Of a DNA stretch of 64,000 nucleotides, positions 1-9,038 are shown piece after piece (position 1 is the stretch's first letter; each line of letters starts with the position of its first letter). Position numbers and translations under genes: made by a program. Source of the DNA: Paracoccus saliphilus (GTDB lineage Bacteria > Pseudomonadota > Alphaproteobacteria > Rhodobacterales > Rhodobacteraceae); assembly GCA_003255745.1 (NCBI GenBank), contig QKYL01000187.1:1-64000 (forward strand), written 5' to 3'. The notes below the pieces were generated by a model. That model had not been told where the DNA came from and did no database searches. It was given only the letters and a program-made list of their open reading frames with translations.

Positions 1-456
1 TCCGGGCGGTGGAGTTCACCTCAAGTCGTGAGGGTGACAGCCCGGTGCTGCCTGACCTGCTGAGCCAGATCCCGCCCGATGAACAGATCGGCACCGTGAC
101 TGGCGATGGGGCCTTCGACACCCGGCGCTGTCACACAGCTATTCTGCATCGCGGCGGCACGGCCGTCATCCCGATCCGCAGGAACGGACGCCTCTGGAGG
201 GAGGACTGCCCCGCCGCCCGCGCCCGCAACGACATCCTTCGCGCCACCAGGCGCTTTGGCCGGGCGAACTGGAAGCACTGACCCGGCCATTACGGGCGAA
301 GTCGGATTGAGGTAAAAATGCCCTGTCTTGGAATTCTTCAGTACGCCGATTGCCTTGCGAGATCCGGACGGGCAGACGGCCGAAATCCCCATCCGCATCG
401 CACTCATGGACCACCTCGCCGCAATTGGCGCGACGGACATCGAACGCTTCGCCTGA
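1..456 (+). pseudogene. IS5-family transposase, 3' remnant with frameshifts
   Basis: The sequence enters the window already inside a coding frame. The first part contains TGDGAFDTRRCHTAI and a run ending in a TRRFGRANWKH motif, typical of the DDE domain of IS5-type transposases, and stops at 281. The frame then shifts: GHYGRSRIEVKM (about 285-318) lies in a second frame and RDPDGQTAEIPIRIALMD, up to a TGA at 454-456, in a third. In intact relatives these pieces form one continuous C-terminus, where the YxxRSxIE stretch carries the catalytic Glu. At least two indels separate them here, so the product cannot be active. The 5' part lies outside the window. Confidence 0.85.
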
Positions 457-565
457 GGTTAAGCGTTATAAGGAAAACACCCCTCAACGTTAAGCTCTGC
501 GAAGCTGCCACCTAGCAACGACTTCGTCCAGTCAGGCCGGCCCAAGGCTGATCCGGATGCTGTTG
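457..565. other. Intergenic gap after the IS remnant
   Basis: This holds no coding potential that I can support. It includes two near-copies of a GTTAAGC element (about 458-500) that could belong to the terminal region of the decayed element, but I could not define a clean inverted repeat or target duplication. Transcription of nadC runs into it from the right. Confidence 0.4.
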
Positions 566-1408
566 TCAGAAGTCCAGCCCAAGGTCCAACACGCGCGCCG
601 AATGGGTCAGCGCGCCGACCGAGATATAGGCGACTCCGGTTGCCGCGACCTTGGCGATCCGTTCCAATTGCATGTTTCCTGAAGCCTCCAGCACGACGGC
701 ATGGCCCGCCATCTCGACGGCGCGGCGCAGGCTGTCGCTGTCCATGTTGTCCAGCAGCACCACATCGGCGCCGCCCTCGTCCAGCACTTCGGCCAGCTGC
801 TCCAGGCGATCGACTTCGATCTCGACCCGCATCATGTGCGAGGCGCGCGCCTTGACCGCCTGCAGAACCGGCCGGATGCCGCCTGCGGCAGCGATGTGGT
901 TGTCCTTGATCAGGATCGCATCCGACAGCGACACCCGGTGATTGAAGCCACCACCATGCAGCACGGCCTGCTTTTCCACCAGCCGCAGGCCCGGCGTCGT
1001 CTTGCGCGTGCAGGTGATGCGGGTCTGCGTGCCGCGCGTTTCAGCCACAAAGGCCGCGGTCAACGTAGCGATGCCCGACAGGCGGCCCGCGAAATTCAGC
1101 GCCACCCGCTCGGCCGAGAGGATCGCGGCGGCACAACCCTCGACCCGTGCCAGCACGTCGCCCGCGGCAAAGGCGGTGCCATCGGGCACCAGCACCTCCA
1201 GCCGCAGAGCCGGGTCGACCAGCCGGAAGGCCAGCGCCGCCAGTTGCATGCCTGACGCGACGCCAGCCTCGCGCGCGCATATCCGGGCGGCATAGCGCGT
1301 GCCCGCCGGGATCACCGTGCGGGTGGTGATGTCGCCATTGCTGCCCAGATCCTCGGTCAAGGCGGCGCGGATAAGGGGTTCCAGGATCAGGTCGGGCAGG
1401 GCGGTCAT
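566..1408 (-). CDS. nadC: Nicotinate-nucleotide pyrophosphorylase (carboxylating)
   Basis: Quinolinate phosphoribosyltransferase, 280 residues. It converts quinolinate and PRPP to nicotinate mononucleotide, CO2 and pyrophosphate, the third step of de novo NAD synthesis in the cytosol. Family signatures visible are LTEDLGSNGDITT near the N-terminus, the basic RITCTRKTTPGLR substrate loop mid-protein, HGGGFNHRVSLSDAILIKDNH, and a C-terminal VVLEASGNM barrel segment. The ATG at 1408 was chosen over a much longer open frame because the family begins at about this residue and the ATGA overlap with the nadB stop implies translational coupling. It is the last gene of nadABC. Confidence 0.95.
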   Translation of the reverse strand: MTALPDLILEPLIRAALTEDLGSNGDITTRTVIPAGTRYAARICAREAGVASGMQLAALAFRLVDPALRLEVLVPDGTAFAAGDVLARVEGCAAAILSAERVALNFAGRLSGIATLTAAFVAETRGTQTRITCTRKTTPGLRLVEKQAVLHGGGFNHRVSLSDAILIKDNHIAAAGGIRPVLQAVKARASHMMRVEIEVDRLEQLAEVLDEGGADVVLLDNMDSDSLRRAVEMAGHAVVLEASGNMQLERIAKVAATGVAYISVGALTHSARVLDLGLDF

Positions 1409-2946
1409 AGCGGCTCCGGTTCGGGGGCGGGGCGCAGGGCAAGCGCCTGGGACAGGGTCATGCGGCTGCGGTGCGGCGCGGCCGTGTGGGGATGATCGGT
1501 GCGGGCGTGCGCGCCCCGGCTTTCGCGGCGCAGCAGGGCAGCCGCGCAGATCAGGGTTGCGGTGGCGGTCATGTTCTGCAGCTGCGGGCAGTCCGACTGG
1601 CCCGCTTCGACCTCTGCAATGACGCGCAGGGCGGCCTGCAGCCCGACAGCGTCGCGCAGGACGCCCGCGCCCGCCGTCATCGCCTCCCGCAGGCGCATGA
1701 CAAGGGTCGGGTCGGGCAGGGGGGCGGGCGGCAGTTCGGGCAGGATCACGGGCGGCGCGGCCGCGGGCCCGGCGCCGATGGACAGGGCGGCCCGCCGTGC
1801 AAAGACCAGCGCCTCCAGCAGACCGTTCGATGCCAGGCGGTTCGCGCCGTGCAGCCCGGTCGAGGCCGCCTCGCCGCACGCCCACAGACCCGGCAGGCTG
1901 CTGCGCCCGTCCCAATCAGTCTCGATGCCGCCCATGTGGTAATGCGCGGCCGCCGCAACCGGGATCGGCTGGCGGACCGGGTCTATGCCGGCGCGGACGC
2001 AGGCGGCGGCCACTGCCGGAAACTGCGTCAGAATGCGCGCGCTCAAAGCCTTCCGGCAATCCAGCGCCGGCACGCGCCCGGCCCGCCATTCGGCATAGAC
2101 GCCGCGGGCCACGATGTCGCGCGGCGCCAGTTCCGCATCGGGATGCAGGGCGGTCATGAAGCGCTGGCCTGCGGCGTTCACCAGCAGGGCGCCCTCGCCG
2201 CGCAGCGCCTCGGTCGCTAAGGGGGCCGGATCTTCGCCGCTGGCAATGGCCGTCGGGTGAAACTGCACGAATTCGGCATCTGCGATGACCGCGCCCGCAC
2301 GCGCGGCCATGCCGATCGCTTCGCCGCGGATGCGCGGCGGGTTTGTTGTCACCGAATACAGCCCGCCCGAACCGCCGCCTGCGATCAGGACCGCCGGTGC
2401 CCGGATCGCCACGGGCTGCGACCCCATGGCCCGCGCCAGATGGATGCCGGCGACGCCACCTGCCTCGAGCAGCAGCGAGGTTGCGACGAACCCTTCCAGC
2501 ACCTGGACCGAGGGCGCGGCGCGCACTGCCGCGACCAGGGCGCGCATGATCTCGGCCCCGGCCTGGTCGCCCTTGACGCGCACCACGCGGGCAAAGCTGT
2601 GGGCGGCTTCGCGCGACAGCACGTATTCCCCGGCGGGATCACGGTCGAAGGGCGTCCCAAGCGTCGTCAGCGTCAGGATATGCGCACGCGCCTCGGCCGT
2701 GACCAGCCGGGCCACCTCCGGATTAACCGTGCCCGCACCGGCTCTTACCGTGTCGGCGGCATGGGCGTCCGCGCTGTCGGCCGGGTCCATGGCTGCGGCA
2801 ACGCCCCCCTGCGCCCAAGCCGAACTTGCCCCCTGGCCAAGCGGATCGGGAGAGATCATCAGCACGGGCCGCGGCGCCATCACCAAGGCCGCGTAAAGCG
2901 CCCCCAGACCCGCGCCGACGATCACCACGCGGTCGGTCGGGATCAT
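1405..2946 (-). CDS. nadB: L-aspartate oxidase
   Basis: FAD flavoprotein, 513 residues, that oxidises L-aspartate to iminoaspartate, the substrate used by NadA. The N-terminal dinucleotide-binding motif VVIVGAGLGALYAAL is followed by SAWAQGGVAAAM, the usual FAD-contact region of the succinate dehydrogenase/aspartate oxidase family. YHMGGIETDWDGRS and GLWACGEAASTGLHGANRLA near residues 330-370 are the conserved substrate and FAD segments. It begins at an ATG 4 bases after the nadA stop and overlaps nadC by 4 bases, so all three genes are probably translated from one message. Confidence 0.96.
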   Translation of the reverse strand: MIPTDRVVIVGAGLGALYAALVMAPRPVLMISPDPLGQGASSAWAQGGVAAAMDPADSADAHAADTVRAGAGTVNPEVARLVTAEARAHILTLTTLGTPFDRDPAGEYVLSREAAHSFARVVRVKGDQAGAEIMRALVAAVRAAPSVQVLEGFVATSLLLEAGGVAGIHLARAMGSQPVAIRAPAVLIAGGGSGGLYSVTTNPPRIRGEAIGMAARAGAVIADAEFVQFHPTAIASGEDPAPLATEALRGEGALLVNAAGQRFMTALHPDAELAPRDIVARGVYAEWRAGRVPALDCRKALSARILTQFPAVAAACVRAGIDPVRQPIPVAAAAHYHMGGIETDWDGRSSLPGLWACGEAASTGLHGANRLASNGLLEALVFARRAALSIGAGPAAAPPVILPELPPAPLPDPTLVMRLREAMTAGAGVLRDAVGLQAALRVIAEVEAGQSDCPQLQNMTATATLICAAALLRRESRGAHARTDHPHTAAPHRSRMTLSQALALRPAPEPEPL

Positions 2947-2950
2947 CCGG

Positions 2951-4003
2951 TCAGCCCGCCAGCTGCCGCGACAGGTCGATCATCCGCTGCACCGCCAGCC
3001 GCGCGCGGTCGGCCACCGCCGCATCGACCTCGACCGCGCCCGTCATCGAATGCAGCGACCACAGCACCTTCTCCAGCGTGATCTTCTTCATGTAGGGGCA
3101 CATGTTGCACGGCCCCAGGAACTCGACCTCGGGATGCGCGTCCGAGATGTTCGACGCCATCGAGCATTCGGTCACCAGCATCGCCTTGGCCGGCCGGTTG
3201 TCGCCCACCCAATCGATGATGTGCTTGGTGGAACCGGCGAAATCGGCCTCGGCTACCACATCGGGGGGGCATTCGGGATGGGCGATGATCTTCAGCCCCG
3301 GATGCCACTCGCGGAAATCGCGCAGATCCTGGGGCGTAAAGCGTTCATGCACGATGCAGGCGCCGTCCCACCAGACGATCCGCTTTTGCGGCACCTGGGC
3401 GGCGACATTCTGGGCCAGCCACTTGTCGGGCGTCATGATCACCGTGTTGCCCGGCATCGCCGCCACGATCTGCGCCGCGTTGGACGAGGTGCAGCAGATG
3501 TCGGATGCGGCCTTCACCTCGGCGGTGGTGTTGACATAGCTGACGACCATTGCGCCGGGATACTGCGCCCGCATCTGGGCGATCCCTTCCGCCGTAATGG
3601 ATTCGGCCAGTGAACAGCCGGCCTCCATGTCAGGCATCAGGACGGTCTTGGAGGGGTTCAGAATCTTCGAGGTCTCGGCCATGAAATGCACGCCGCATTG
3701 CACGATCACGTCGGCCTCGACCCGCGTCGCCTCGATGGCCAGCTGCAGGCTGTCGCCCACGACATCCGCAATCCCGTGATAGATGTCTGGCATCATGTAG
3801 TTATGCGCTAGGATCACCGCGCCACGCTCGGCCTTGAGCCGGTTGATTGCCGCCACATAGGGCGCGGCCACGGCCCAGTCCGGAAAGGGCATCACGCGGT
3901 CCATGCGGGCATGAATGTCCGACATCTGCTGCGCCAGCTCGACCGAGGGCGCCAGGTCGTAATGGGCCTCAAGCTCGGCGCGAATGTTTGTCAGGTCCAG
4001 CAA
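2951..4003 (-). CDS. nadA: Quinolinate synthase
   Basis: [4Fe-4S] enzyme, 350 residues, that condenses iminoaspartate with dihydroxyacetone phosphate to make quinolinate. Visible signatures are VILAHNYMMPDI near the N-terminus, IVQCGVHFMAETSKIL, DICCTSSNAA, the AHPECPPDV strand and the C-terminal GPCNMCPYMKKIT that supplies a cluster cysteine. The start is a TTG at 4003 preceded at normal distance by a strong GGAGG; no better ATG gives the family N-terminus. It is first in nadABC and 66 bases downstream of opgC on the same strand, so read-through from the opg genes is possible. Confidence 0.95.
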   Translation of the reverse strand: MLDLTNIRAELEAHYDLAPSVELAQQMSDIHARMDRVMPFPDWAVAAPYVAAINRLKAERGAVILAHNYMMPDIYHGIADVVGDSLQLAIEATRVEADVIVQCGVHFMAETSKILNPSKTVLMPDMEAGCSLAESITAEGIAQMRAQYPGAMVVSYVNTTAEVKAASDICCTSSNAAQIVAAMPGNTVIMTPDKWLAQNVAAQVPQKRIVWWDGACIVHERFTPQDLRDFREWHPGLKIIAHPECPPDVVAEADFAGSTKHIIDWVGDNRPAKAMLVTECSMASNISDAHPEVEFLGPCNMCPYMKKITLEKVLWSLHSMTGAVEVDAAVADRARLAVQRMIDLSRQLAG

Positions 4004-4069
4004 GATCGGCTCCTCCCTCCGAAGCGCCCCTGGGGACGTGGCTTGCGTGATGACGACTGGCCGTGGGCC

Positions 4070-5236
4070 TTACGCCATGGGACGTCCTGCGGCAACCGTC
4101 ATTTGCCGCCCTGCGGCACGACGGTCCTTGCGGGCGCGCTGCCAGGGCGCCCCATAGGTCAGCCACAGCGCCGAGATCCACCACAGGGTCAGGCAGGCCC
4201 ACAGGTCAACGGCCAGCCGCTGCCAGACTGGCTGGTGTGGCGGGGTCATCTGGAATGCATCGGCCAGCACCGACAGCAGGACACAGGCGATGAACGACCA
4301 CAGGCCCCCGCGCCCGATTTGCTGCAGTGCCACCCCCAACCGGCTGGCCGCCAGCCGCTCCATCGGCCGCGCCAGCGGCACCGCAACCAGCCAGGCGGCA
4401 GCCACGATGGCCAGATAGCGGGTGCCGTCCAGGTTCCACTTGTCGATCGTGCCATAAACGGATTTCAGCGCCTCGCGCAGCGGCAGCGCCGGCTCACCGA
4501 TGGTGGCACCGATCACGATGGCGCTGCCAAAGGCGAACATGCCGGCCGCCAGCAGGGTCAGCATGTGCCGCCAAGGCCACAGCCGTGCCATCAGCTGCTG
4601 GCGGAACAGCCCCATGGCCGTGCCGGTCAGGAACAGCATCTGCCAACCGAAGGGGTTGAACAGGAACCCGCCTTGGCTGCGGTGGTTCGGGATCAGGCTG
4701 TTCAGCTGTGGCGCGTACCACCAGACGAGCACCGAGGCCGCCGCGACCGGCAGCGGCCAGCGCATCATTGCCGGCACCACCAGCGGAACCGCCGCAATCA
4801 GCACCACATAGACCGCCAGGACGTCGATGATGTTGGGTTGCAACCAGAATGTGCCAACGGTGGCCAGAAAGCCCAAGGGGTTTTCCAGGATCCAGACCGC
4901 GTATTGCGTCCAGATCGCCGTATGCGGCCGTCCGCTGGCCCACAGCGCGGCCGACAGCAGCGCCATCAGCGCCGCGCCGATGATCATGGCCCGCCAGACC
5001 TCGAAGGCACGGCGTGCGAAGCGCGCCTGGGCGCCGCGGCGCCCGTTTTTGGCCTCGACGCTGCGCCAGACCATCCCGACCAGAAACCCCGACAGCAGCA
5101 CGAACAGCTCAGAGGCATCGAAGATCGAGAAATTGGGCAGCGTGATCCACCGCATGACCGAGATCGGCATGTGGTTGACCATGATGCTGACCAGCGCATA
5201 GCCGCGCAGCATATCCAGGGCGATCAGGCGGTTCAT
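4070..5236 (-). CDS. opgC: OpgC family membrane acyltransferase
   Basis: A polytopic inner-membrane protein of 388 residues with about ten hydrophobic segments. It starts with LIALDMLRGYALVSIMVNHMP, a feature of the OpgC and related acyltransferase families, followed by SELFVLLSGFLVGMVW. In Rhodobacter the OpgC protein adds succinyl groups to osmoregulated periplasmic glucans. Here it overlaps the end of opgH by 4 bases (ATGA), which supports the same role. The actual acyl donor is inferred, not shown by the sequence. Confidence 0.85.
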   Translation of the reverse strand: MNRLIALDMLRGYALVSIMVNHMPISVMRWITLPNFSIFDASELFVLLSGFLVGMVWRSVEAKNGRRGAQARFARRAFEVWRAMIIGAALMALLSAALWASGRPHTAIWTQYAVWILENPLGFLATVGTFWLQPNIIDVLAVYVVLIAAVPLVVPAMMRWPLPVAAASVLVWWYAPQLNSLIPNHRSQGGFLFNPFGWQMLFLTGTAMGLFRQQLMARLWPWRHMLTLLAAGMFAFGSAIVIGATIGEPALPLREALKSVYGTIDKWNLDGTRYLAIVAAAWLVAVPLARPMERLAASRLGVALQQIGRGGLWSFIACVLLSVLADAFQMTPPHQPVWQRLAVDLWACLTLWWISALWLTYGAPWQRARKDRRAAGRQMTVAAGRPMA

Positions 5237-7356
5237 TCCGGCAGGTGGCTCCAGCGGATCAGAAGCTGCTGGTCCATCAGCATCGCGTCGGTTTCGGCCC
5301 GGTCCAGGAAATCCAGTGCCTGGTTCCGGGTGCCGGCATGGGCGATCTTGGCTGCGGCGGTGATGCGGGCCAGATGCCAGGCGGTCGGCAGGTCATCGGG
5401 AAGTGGCGACAGCATCTGCAGATGCTGGTTCAGCAGCGCAGGCTGGCGGGCCAGACGCAGCAGGCTGTCACGGCCGCTGACCGGCTGGGGCAGGGCACGC
5501 GCAATGGCTGCGGCCTCGGTCAGGATGGCGGGGGGATCGCGCTCCTCGGGGGTGACCAGCAGGCCGCGCAACCGCGCCCACCGGCCGAAGATCGGACTGG
5601 CCGACAGGCGCGAGGTCACGGGCGACAGGATCAGACCGGCCAGGATCGGTGACAGCCAGATCAGCTGCGCGGGCGAAAAGCTGGCCAGCACGACCAGCGT
5701 ACCCAGCCCCAGGGCGACATGCGCCCAGTGATAGCGCAGCACGACGCCCCAGCCCGGCATGTGGCCGGCGCGAACCTGCGCGTTCCACCCGCTGTCGCGG
5801 CCGCCCAGGATCTCGAAGATCTGGCGGGTCTGGACCAGCATCTGCACCGGCGCAATCAGGGCCGACAGGATCGTCTCGAAGATCGCGCTGGCAAAGATGC
5901 GCACGCGCCCGCCGGAATTGGCCGCGAGTGGGCGCGCCCAAGCCCGGAAGGTCGCGATGAACTTGGGCAGCAGCAGCAGCCCCATCGCGATGCCGAACAG
6001 CCACAGCATCCGGCGGCTGTCGAAGACGGGCCATTCGGGGAACAGCTGGTAGGCGTTGGGGAAATATTCGGGCGTCGACAGCAGCACCGTGGCCGACAGC
6101 CCAAGGCCCACCAGGATCAGCCCCAGCCACAAGGGGCTCATCAGGAAACCCATGATGCCGATCAGGAAATGGACCCGGCTGATGCCGCGCATTCCCGCGA
6201 TGCCGAACAGGCGGCTGTGCTGCAGGTTACCCTGCGCCCAACGGCGTTCGCGCACGGCCATGTCCAGCAGCGTGGGGGGGCACCCTTCAAAGCTGCCGCG
6301 CAGGTCATGGTCCAGCCGCACCTTCCAGCCCGCCCGGCACAGCGCGGCGGCCTCGACAAAGTCGTGGCTGAGGATCGTGCCGCCAAAGGGTGGGCGGCCA
6401 GGCAGCCGCGGCAGCCCGCAGGCCTGGGCAAAGGCCGGAACCCTCACCATTGCGTTATGGCCCCAGTAATTTCCCGTGTCCCCCGCCCAGGCCGACACGC
6501 CGCGGGCGATCATCGGGCCATAGACGCGGCCGGCGAACTGGGTCAGGCGGGCAAAGATCGTCTCTCCCCCGACCAGCATCGGCATGGTCTGGATCAGCCC
6601 CATCCGCGGGTCCGCAGCCATGCGGGCCGACATCTGGCGGATGGTCGCACCCGACATCACGCTGTCGGCATCCAGAACCACCATCTGGTCATAGCGCCCA
6701 CCCCAGTGGCGGACGAATTCGGCGACGTTGCCGGACTTGCGGTCCTCGTTGTCCAGGCGGCGGCGGTACCAGATCGGCAGCGGTGACAGGTCGCGCGCGG
6801 CATGGATCACCAGCGTCTCGTTCACGGCGATTTCGGGGTCGCGGGTGTCGGACAGCACAAAGATCTCGGCCCGGTCGGCCATGCCCTCGTCCGCCAGCTC
6901 GCGCGCCAGCGCCACCAGCAGTCCAGTGCTGGCGGCGACGTCCTCGTGATAGATCGGCATGACGACGACGACCCGGGCCGCATTGGGACCCTCGGGCGTG
7001 ACCAGGCGCGGCGCCAGGAAACCCGCCAGCGTCCCGCAGAACGAAAATCCGACCCAGGCAAAGGTCGGCACGAACAGCGCCAGCAGCGCGATCTGCATCA
7101 GCGTCGGTTCCGCCCCGAACGAGGCCAGCATCTGGCTGAAGCCGAAGACTGCCAGCGCCGCGGTGCCGCCAAAGGCGATCAGCCGGGCCAGCCAGACGTT
7201 CAGGCTGTTCATCTGCCGTTCGGTCATGCCCTGCGGCAACCGGCCAAAGTCCTGGACCGGCATGTCCAGCGGTGCGGCCGGCGGCACGACGGCGGCCGGG
7301 GCGGGCGCCTCGGGGCGGTCCGCCTGCGGGATCTCGGCGATCACGTTCATGGTCAT
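5233..7356 (-). CDS. opgH: Glucan biosynthesis glucosyltransferase H
   Basis: Inner-membrane processive GT2 glucosyltransferase, 707 residues, that builds the linear beta-1,2 glucose backbone of periplasmic glucans from UDP-glucose. A Pro/Ala-rich cytoplasmic N-terminus precedes two TM helices (about residues 55-120). The GT2 domain has VVMPIYHEDVAA, the metal-binding VVLDADSVMSG and the acceptor-site RRWAQGNLQHSRL (the Q-x-x-R-W-class signature). Multiple TM helices then follow to about residue 580. Start codons at 7356 and 7350 are both possible; the first gives a 4-base overlap with opgG. Confidence 0.95.
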   Translation of the reverse strand: MTMNVIAEIPQADRPEAPAPAAVVPPAAPLDMPVQDFGRLPQGMTERQMNSLNVWLARLIAFGGTAALAVFGFSQMLASFGAEPTLMQIALLALFVPTFAWVGFSFCGTLAGFLAPRLVTPEGPNAARVVVVMPIYHEDVAASTGLLVALARELADEGMADRAEIFVLSDTRDPEIAVNETLVIHAARDLSPLPIWYRRRLDNEDRKSGNVAEFVRHWGGRYDQMVVLDADSVMSGATIRQMSARMAADPRMGLIQTMPMLVGGETIFARLTQFAGRVYGPMIARGVSAWAGDTGNYWGHNAMVRVPAFAQACGLPRLPGRPPFGGTILSHDFVEAAALCRAGWKVRLDHDLRGSFEGCPPTLLDMAVRERRWAQGNLQHSRLFGIAGMRGISRVHFLIGIMGFLMSPLWLGLILVGLGLSATVLLSTPEYFPNAYQLFPEWPVFDSRRMLWLFGIAMGLLLLPKFIATFRAWARPLAANSGGRVRIFASAIFETILSALIAPVQMLVQTRQIFEILGGRDSGWNAQVRAGHMPGWGVVLRYHWAHVALGLGTLVVLASFSPAQLIWLSPILAGLILSPVTSRLSASPIFGRWARLRGLLVTPEERDPPAILTEAAAIARALPQPVSGRDSLLRLARQPALLNQHLQMLSPLPDDLPTAWHLARITAAAKIAHAGTRNQALDFLDRAETDAMLMDQQLLIRWSHLPE

Positions 7357-8909
7357 GCGGTCCAGCGCGTCAGCCAGGTTTCGCTCAGCGCCATCCCCTC
7401 GTCATCCGTCAACACGGCACGCAGCTCGGACAGCTGGATGCGCCCGGGTTCGAATTCGAAGGCCAGGCGCAGGACATGCTGGTCGGGCAGGGGCTTCAGA
7501 TAGGCGTGCACGATCCGGCCTTCCGAGGCGCTGACCTGGAATTGCGGCAGCTTGTCGCGGAACAGGCCCAGGTCGAAGTCGATGATGAAGCTGCGCGTCG
7601 TCTCGACATTGATCGACCGCCCGGACCGCACCTGCCGCACCTTGGCCAGCGGCAGATCGCTGGGCGGCAGCGGTGCGAAGCTGAGCGTATAGCGGAAATC
7701 ATGCCGCTGCCCCCGCAGCATCGGTTCCTGGGGCACCCAATAGCTGACGATGTTGTCGTTGAATTCGTTCTCGACCGGGATCTCGACCAGCCGGACCTCT
7801 CCGGGACCCCAATTTCCTTCGGGCTGGATCCAGGCCGAAGGGCGCATGTGATACATCGCCTCGGCATCCTGGTAGGTCTCGAAGTCACGGGCGCGCTGGA
7901 CCAGGCCAAAGCCCTTGGGATTGTTGTCCACAAAGCCAGCGATCTGCAGGTTGCGCGGCGACATCAGCCCGCGCCACAGCGCCTGGCCCGCGCCCGTGTG
8001 CATCTGCAACCCGTCGCTGTCATGGCAGGCCGGGCGATAGTCGTCCACTGTCCGGCGGCTGGCCGGGCTGAACCAGAACATCGATGTCAGCGGCGCCAGC
8101 CCCGTCTCGCGCAGGTCCACGCGGGGGAACAGCGCGACCCGCGTCCTCACCGTCGTCACCGCGCCGGGCGTCACGTCGAACTGGAAGGCCGCCGCGACCG
8201 AGCGGCTGTCCAGGATCGCGTGGATGCGGACGCTGTCCTTGCCTTCTTCGGGCTCATGGATCCAGAAATCCGTGAACAGCGGGAATTCCTCACCGTCGGG
8301 GCTGCCGGTCTTGATGGCCAGACCGCGCGCCGACAGACCATAAAGCGTGTCGCGCGCCACGGCCCGGAAATAGCTGGCGCCCTGGAAGACCAGGAACTCG
8401 TCCATCACGCCGGGGCGGTTCAGGACGGTGCGGACCCGAAAGCCCGACCAGCCCATGTTGCCGATCGTGGCCAGGTCCGGCCCGTCGGGAAAGTGCGAGG
8501 GGTCGAATTCCAGCATCGACGGGTCGAAGGGCACAGGCTGGGGCATCCCGTTGCGGACCAGATTGATCTGCACCGGCTCATAGAAGATCATCCCCGGCGA
8601 CAGCAGGTCGATGCCGAACCGGGAGCTGCCGCCCCAAGGGTCGCGGTCGCGCCGAAAGCGGATCGCGCGGTACTGGTCATAGTTCAGATCGGCAAAGCTG
8701 CCCACCAGCTGCGAAATCGGCTGAACATAGACGCGCGACGCCCGGTCGGCGGCAAGCGCCGCCACCTGGTCGAAGCCGAATGGTTCAGGCTGGGGCGGGC
8801 CGAAGGCTTCGGAACCCCCAGCAGGGGACTGGGCCTTTGCCGGGATCGCCATCAGCGACCCGCCGGCAGCCAACGCGGTGGCGGCATTGAGAAAGTGACG
8901 ACGCTTCAT
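7353..8909 (-). CDS. opgG: Glucan biosynthesis protein G, periplasmic
   Basis: Periplasmic protein of 518 residues required for release and branching of osmoregulated periplasmic glucans. The N-terminus MKRRHFLNAATALAAGG has the twin-arginine pattern RRxFL followed by a hydrophobic stretch and an AKA cleavage region, so export by the Tat route is likely. FGFDQVAALAADRA and the SRFGIDLLSPGMIFYEPV segment match the MdoG/OpgG family. It is the first gene of opgG-opgH-opgC and has a near-consensus -10 box about 30 bases upstream of the ATG. A separate opgD or opgI is not present in this window. Confidence 0.94.
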   Translation of the reverse strand: MKRRHFLNAATALAAGGSLMAIPAKAQSPAGGSEAFGPPQPEPFGFDQVAALAADRASRVYVQPISQLVGSFADLNYDQYRAIRFRRDRDPWGGSSRFGIDLLSPGMIFYEPVQINLVRNGMPQPVPFDPSMLEFDPSHFPDGPDLATIGNMGWSGFRVRTVLNRPGVMDEFLVFQGASYFRAVARDTLYGLSARGLAIKTGSPDGEEFPLFTDFWIHEPEEGKDSVRIHAILDSRSVAAAFQFDVTPGAVTTVRTRVALFPRVDLRETGLAPLTSMFWFSPASRRTVDDYRPACHDSDGLQMHTGAGQALWRGLMSPRNLQIAGFVDNNPKGFGLVQRARDFETYQDAEAMYHMRPSAWIQPEGNWGPGEVRLVEIPVENEFNDNIVSYWVPQEPMLRGQRHDFRYTLSFAPLPPSDLPLAKVRQVRSGRSINVETTRSFIIDFDLGLFRDKLPQFQVSASEGRIVHAYLKPLPDQHVLRLAFEFEPGRIQLSELRAVLTDDEGMALSETWLTRWTA

Positions 8910-8938
8910 GTGCGGGAATGTCTCGAAAATACGGGGAT

Positions 8939-8967
8939 ATTATAGGGGGGCCGCCGCAGTGCAGCAA
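8939..8967 (-). promoter_or_regulatory. Candidate promoter of the opgGHC operon
   Basis: Read on the minus strand there is a perfect TATAAT (8939-8944), and 17 bases upstream a TTGCTG (8962-8967), a 3/6 match to the -35 consensus. It sits 30 bases upstream of the opgG ATG in an otherwise very GC-rich gap. Consensus -10 boxes are rare by chance at this base composition, so the -10 assignment is fairly good and the -35 is weak. Confidence 0.5.
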
Positions 8968-8978
8968 GCACGCTTGCT
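8963..8978. promoter_or_regulatory. Operator-like palindrome overlapping the opg -35 box
   Basis: AGCAAGC-AC-GCTTGCT is a perfect 7-base inverted repeat with a 2-base centre. It overlaps the putative -35 hexamer of the opg promoter, the usual place for a repressor of the TetR or LuxR type. No candidate regulator gene is adjacent. The role is inferred from position only. Confidence 0.4.
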
Positions 8979-9038
8979 TGCTCGGCACGTAATCGGCCGA
9001 AATCGGCCTTGCAAGGGCCGTGCCTTCCGCTTTTGCGC

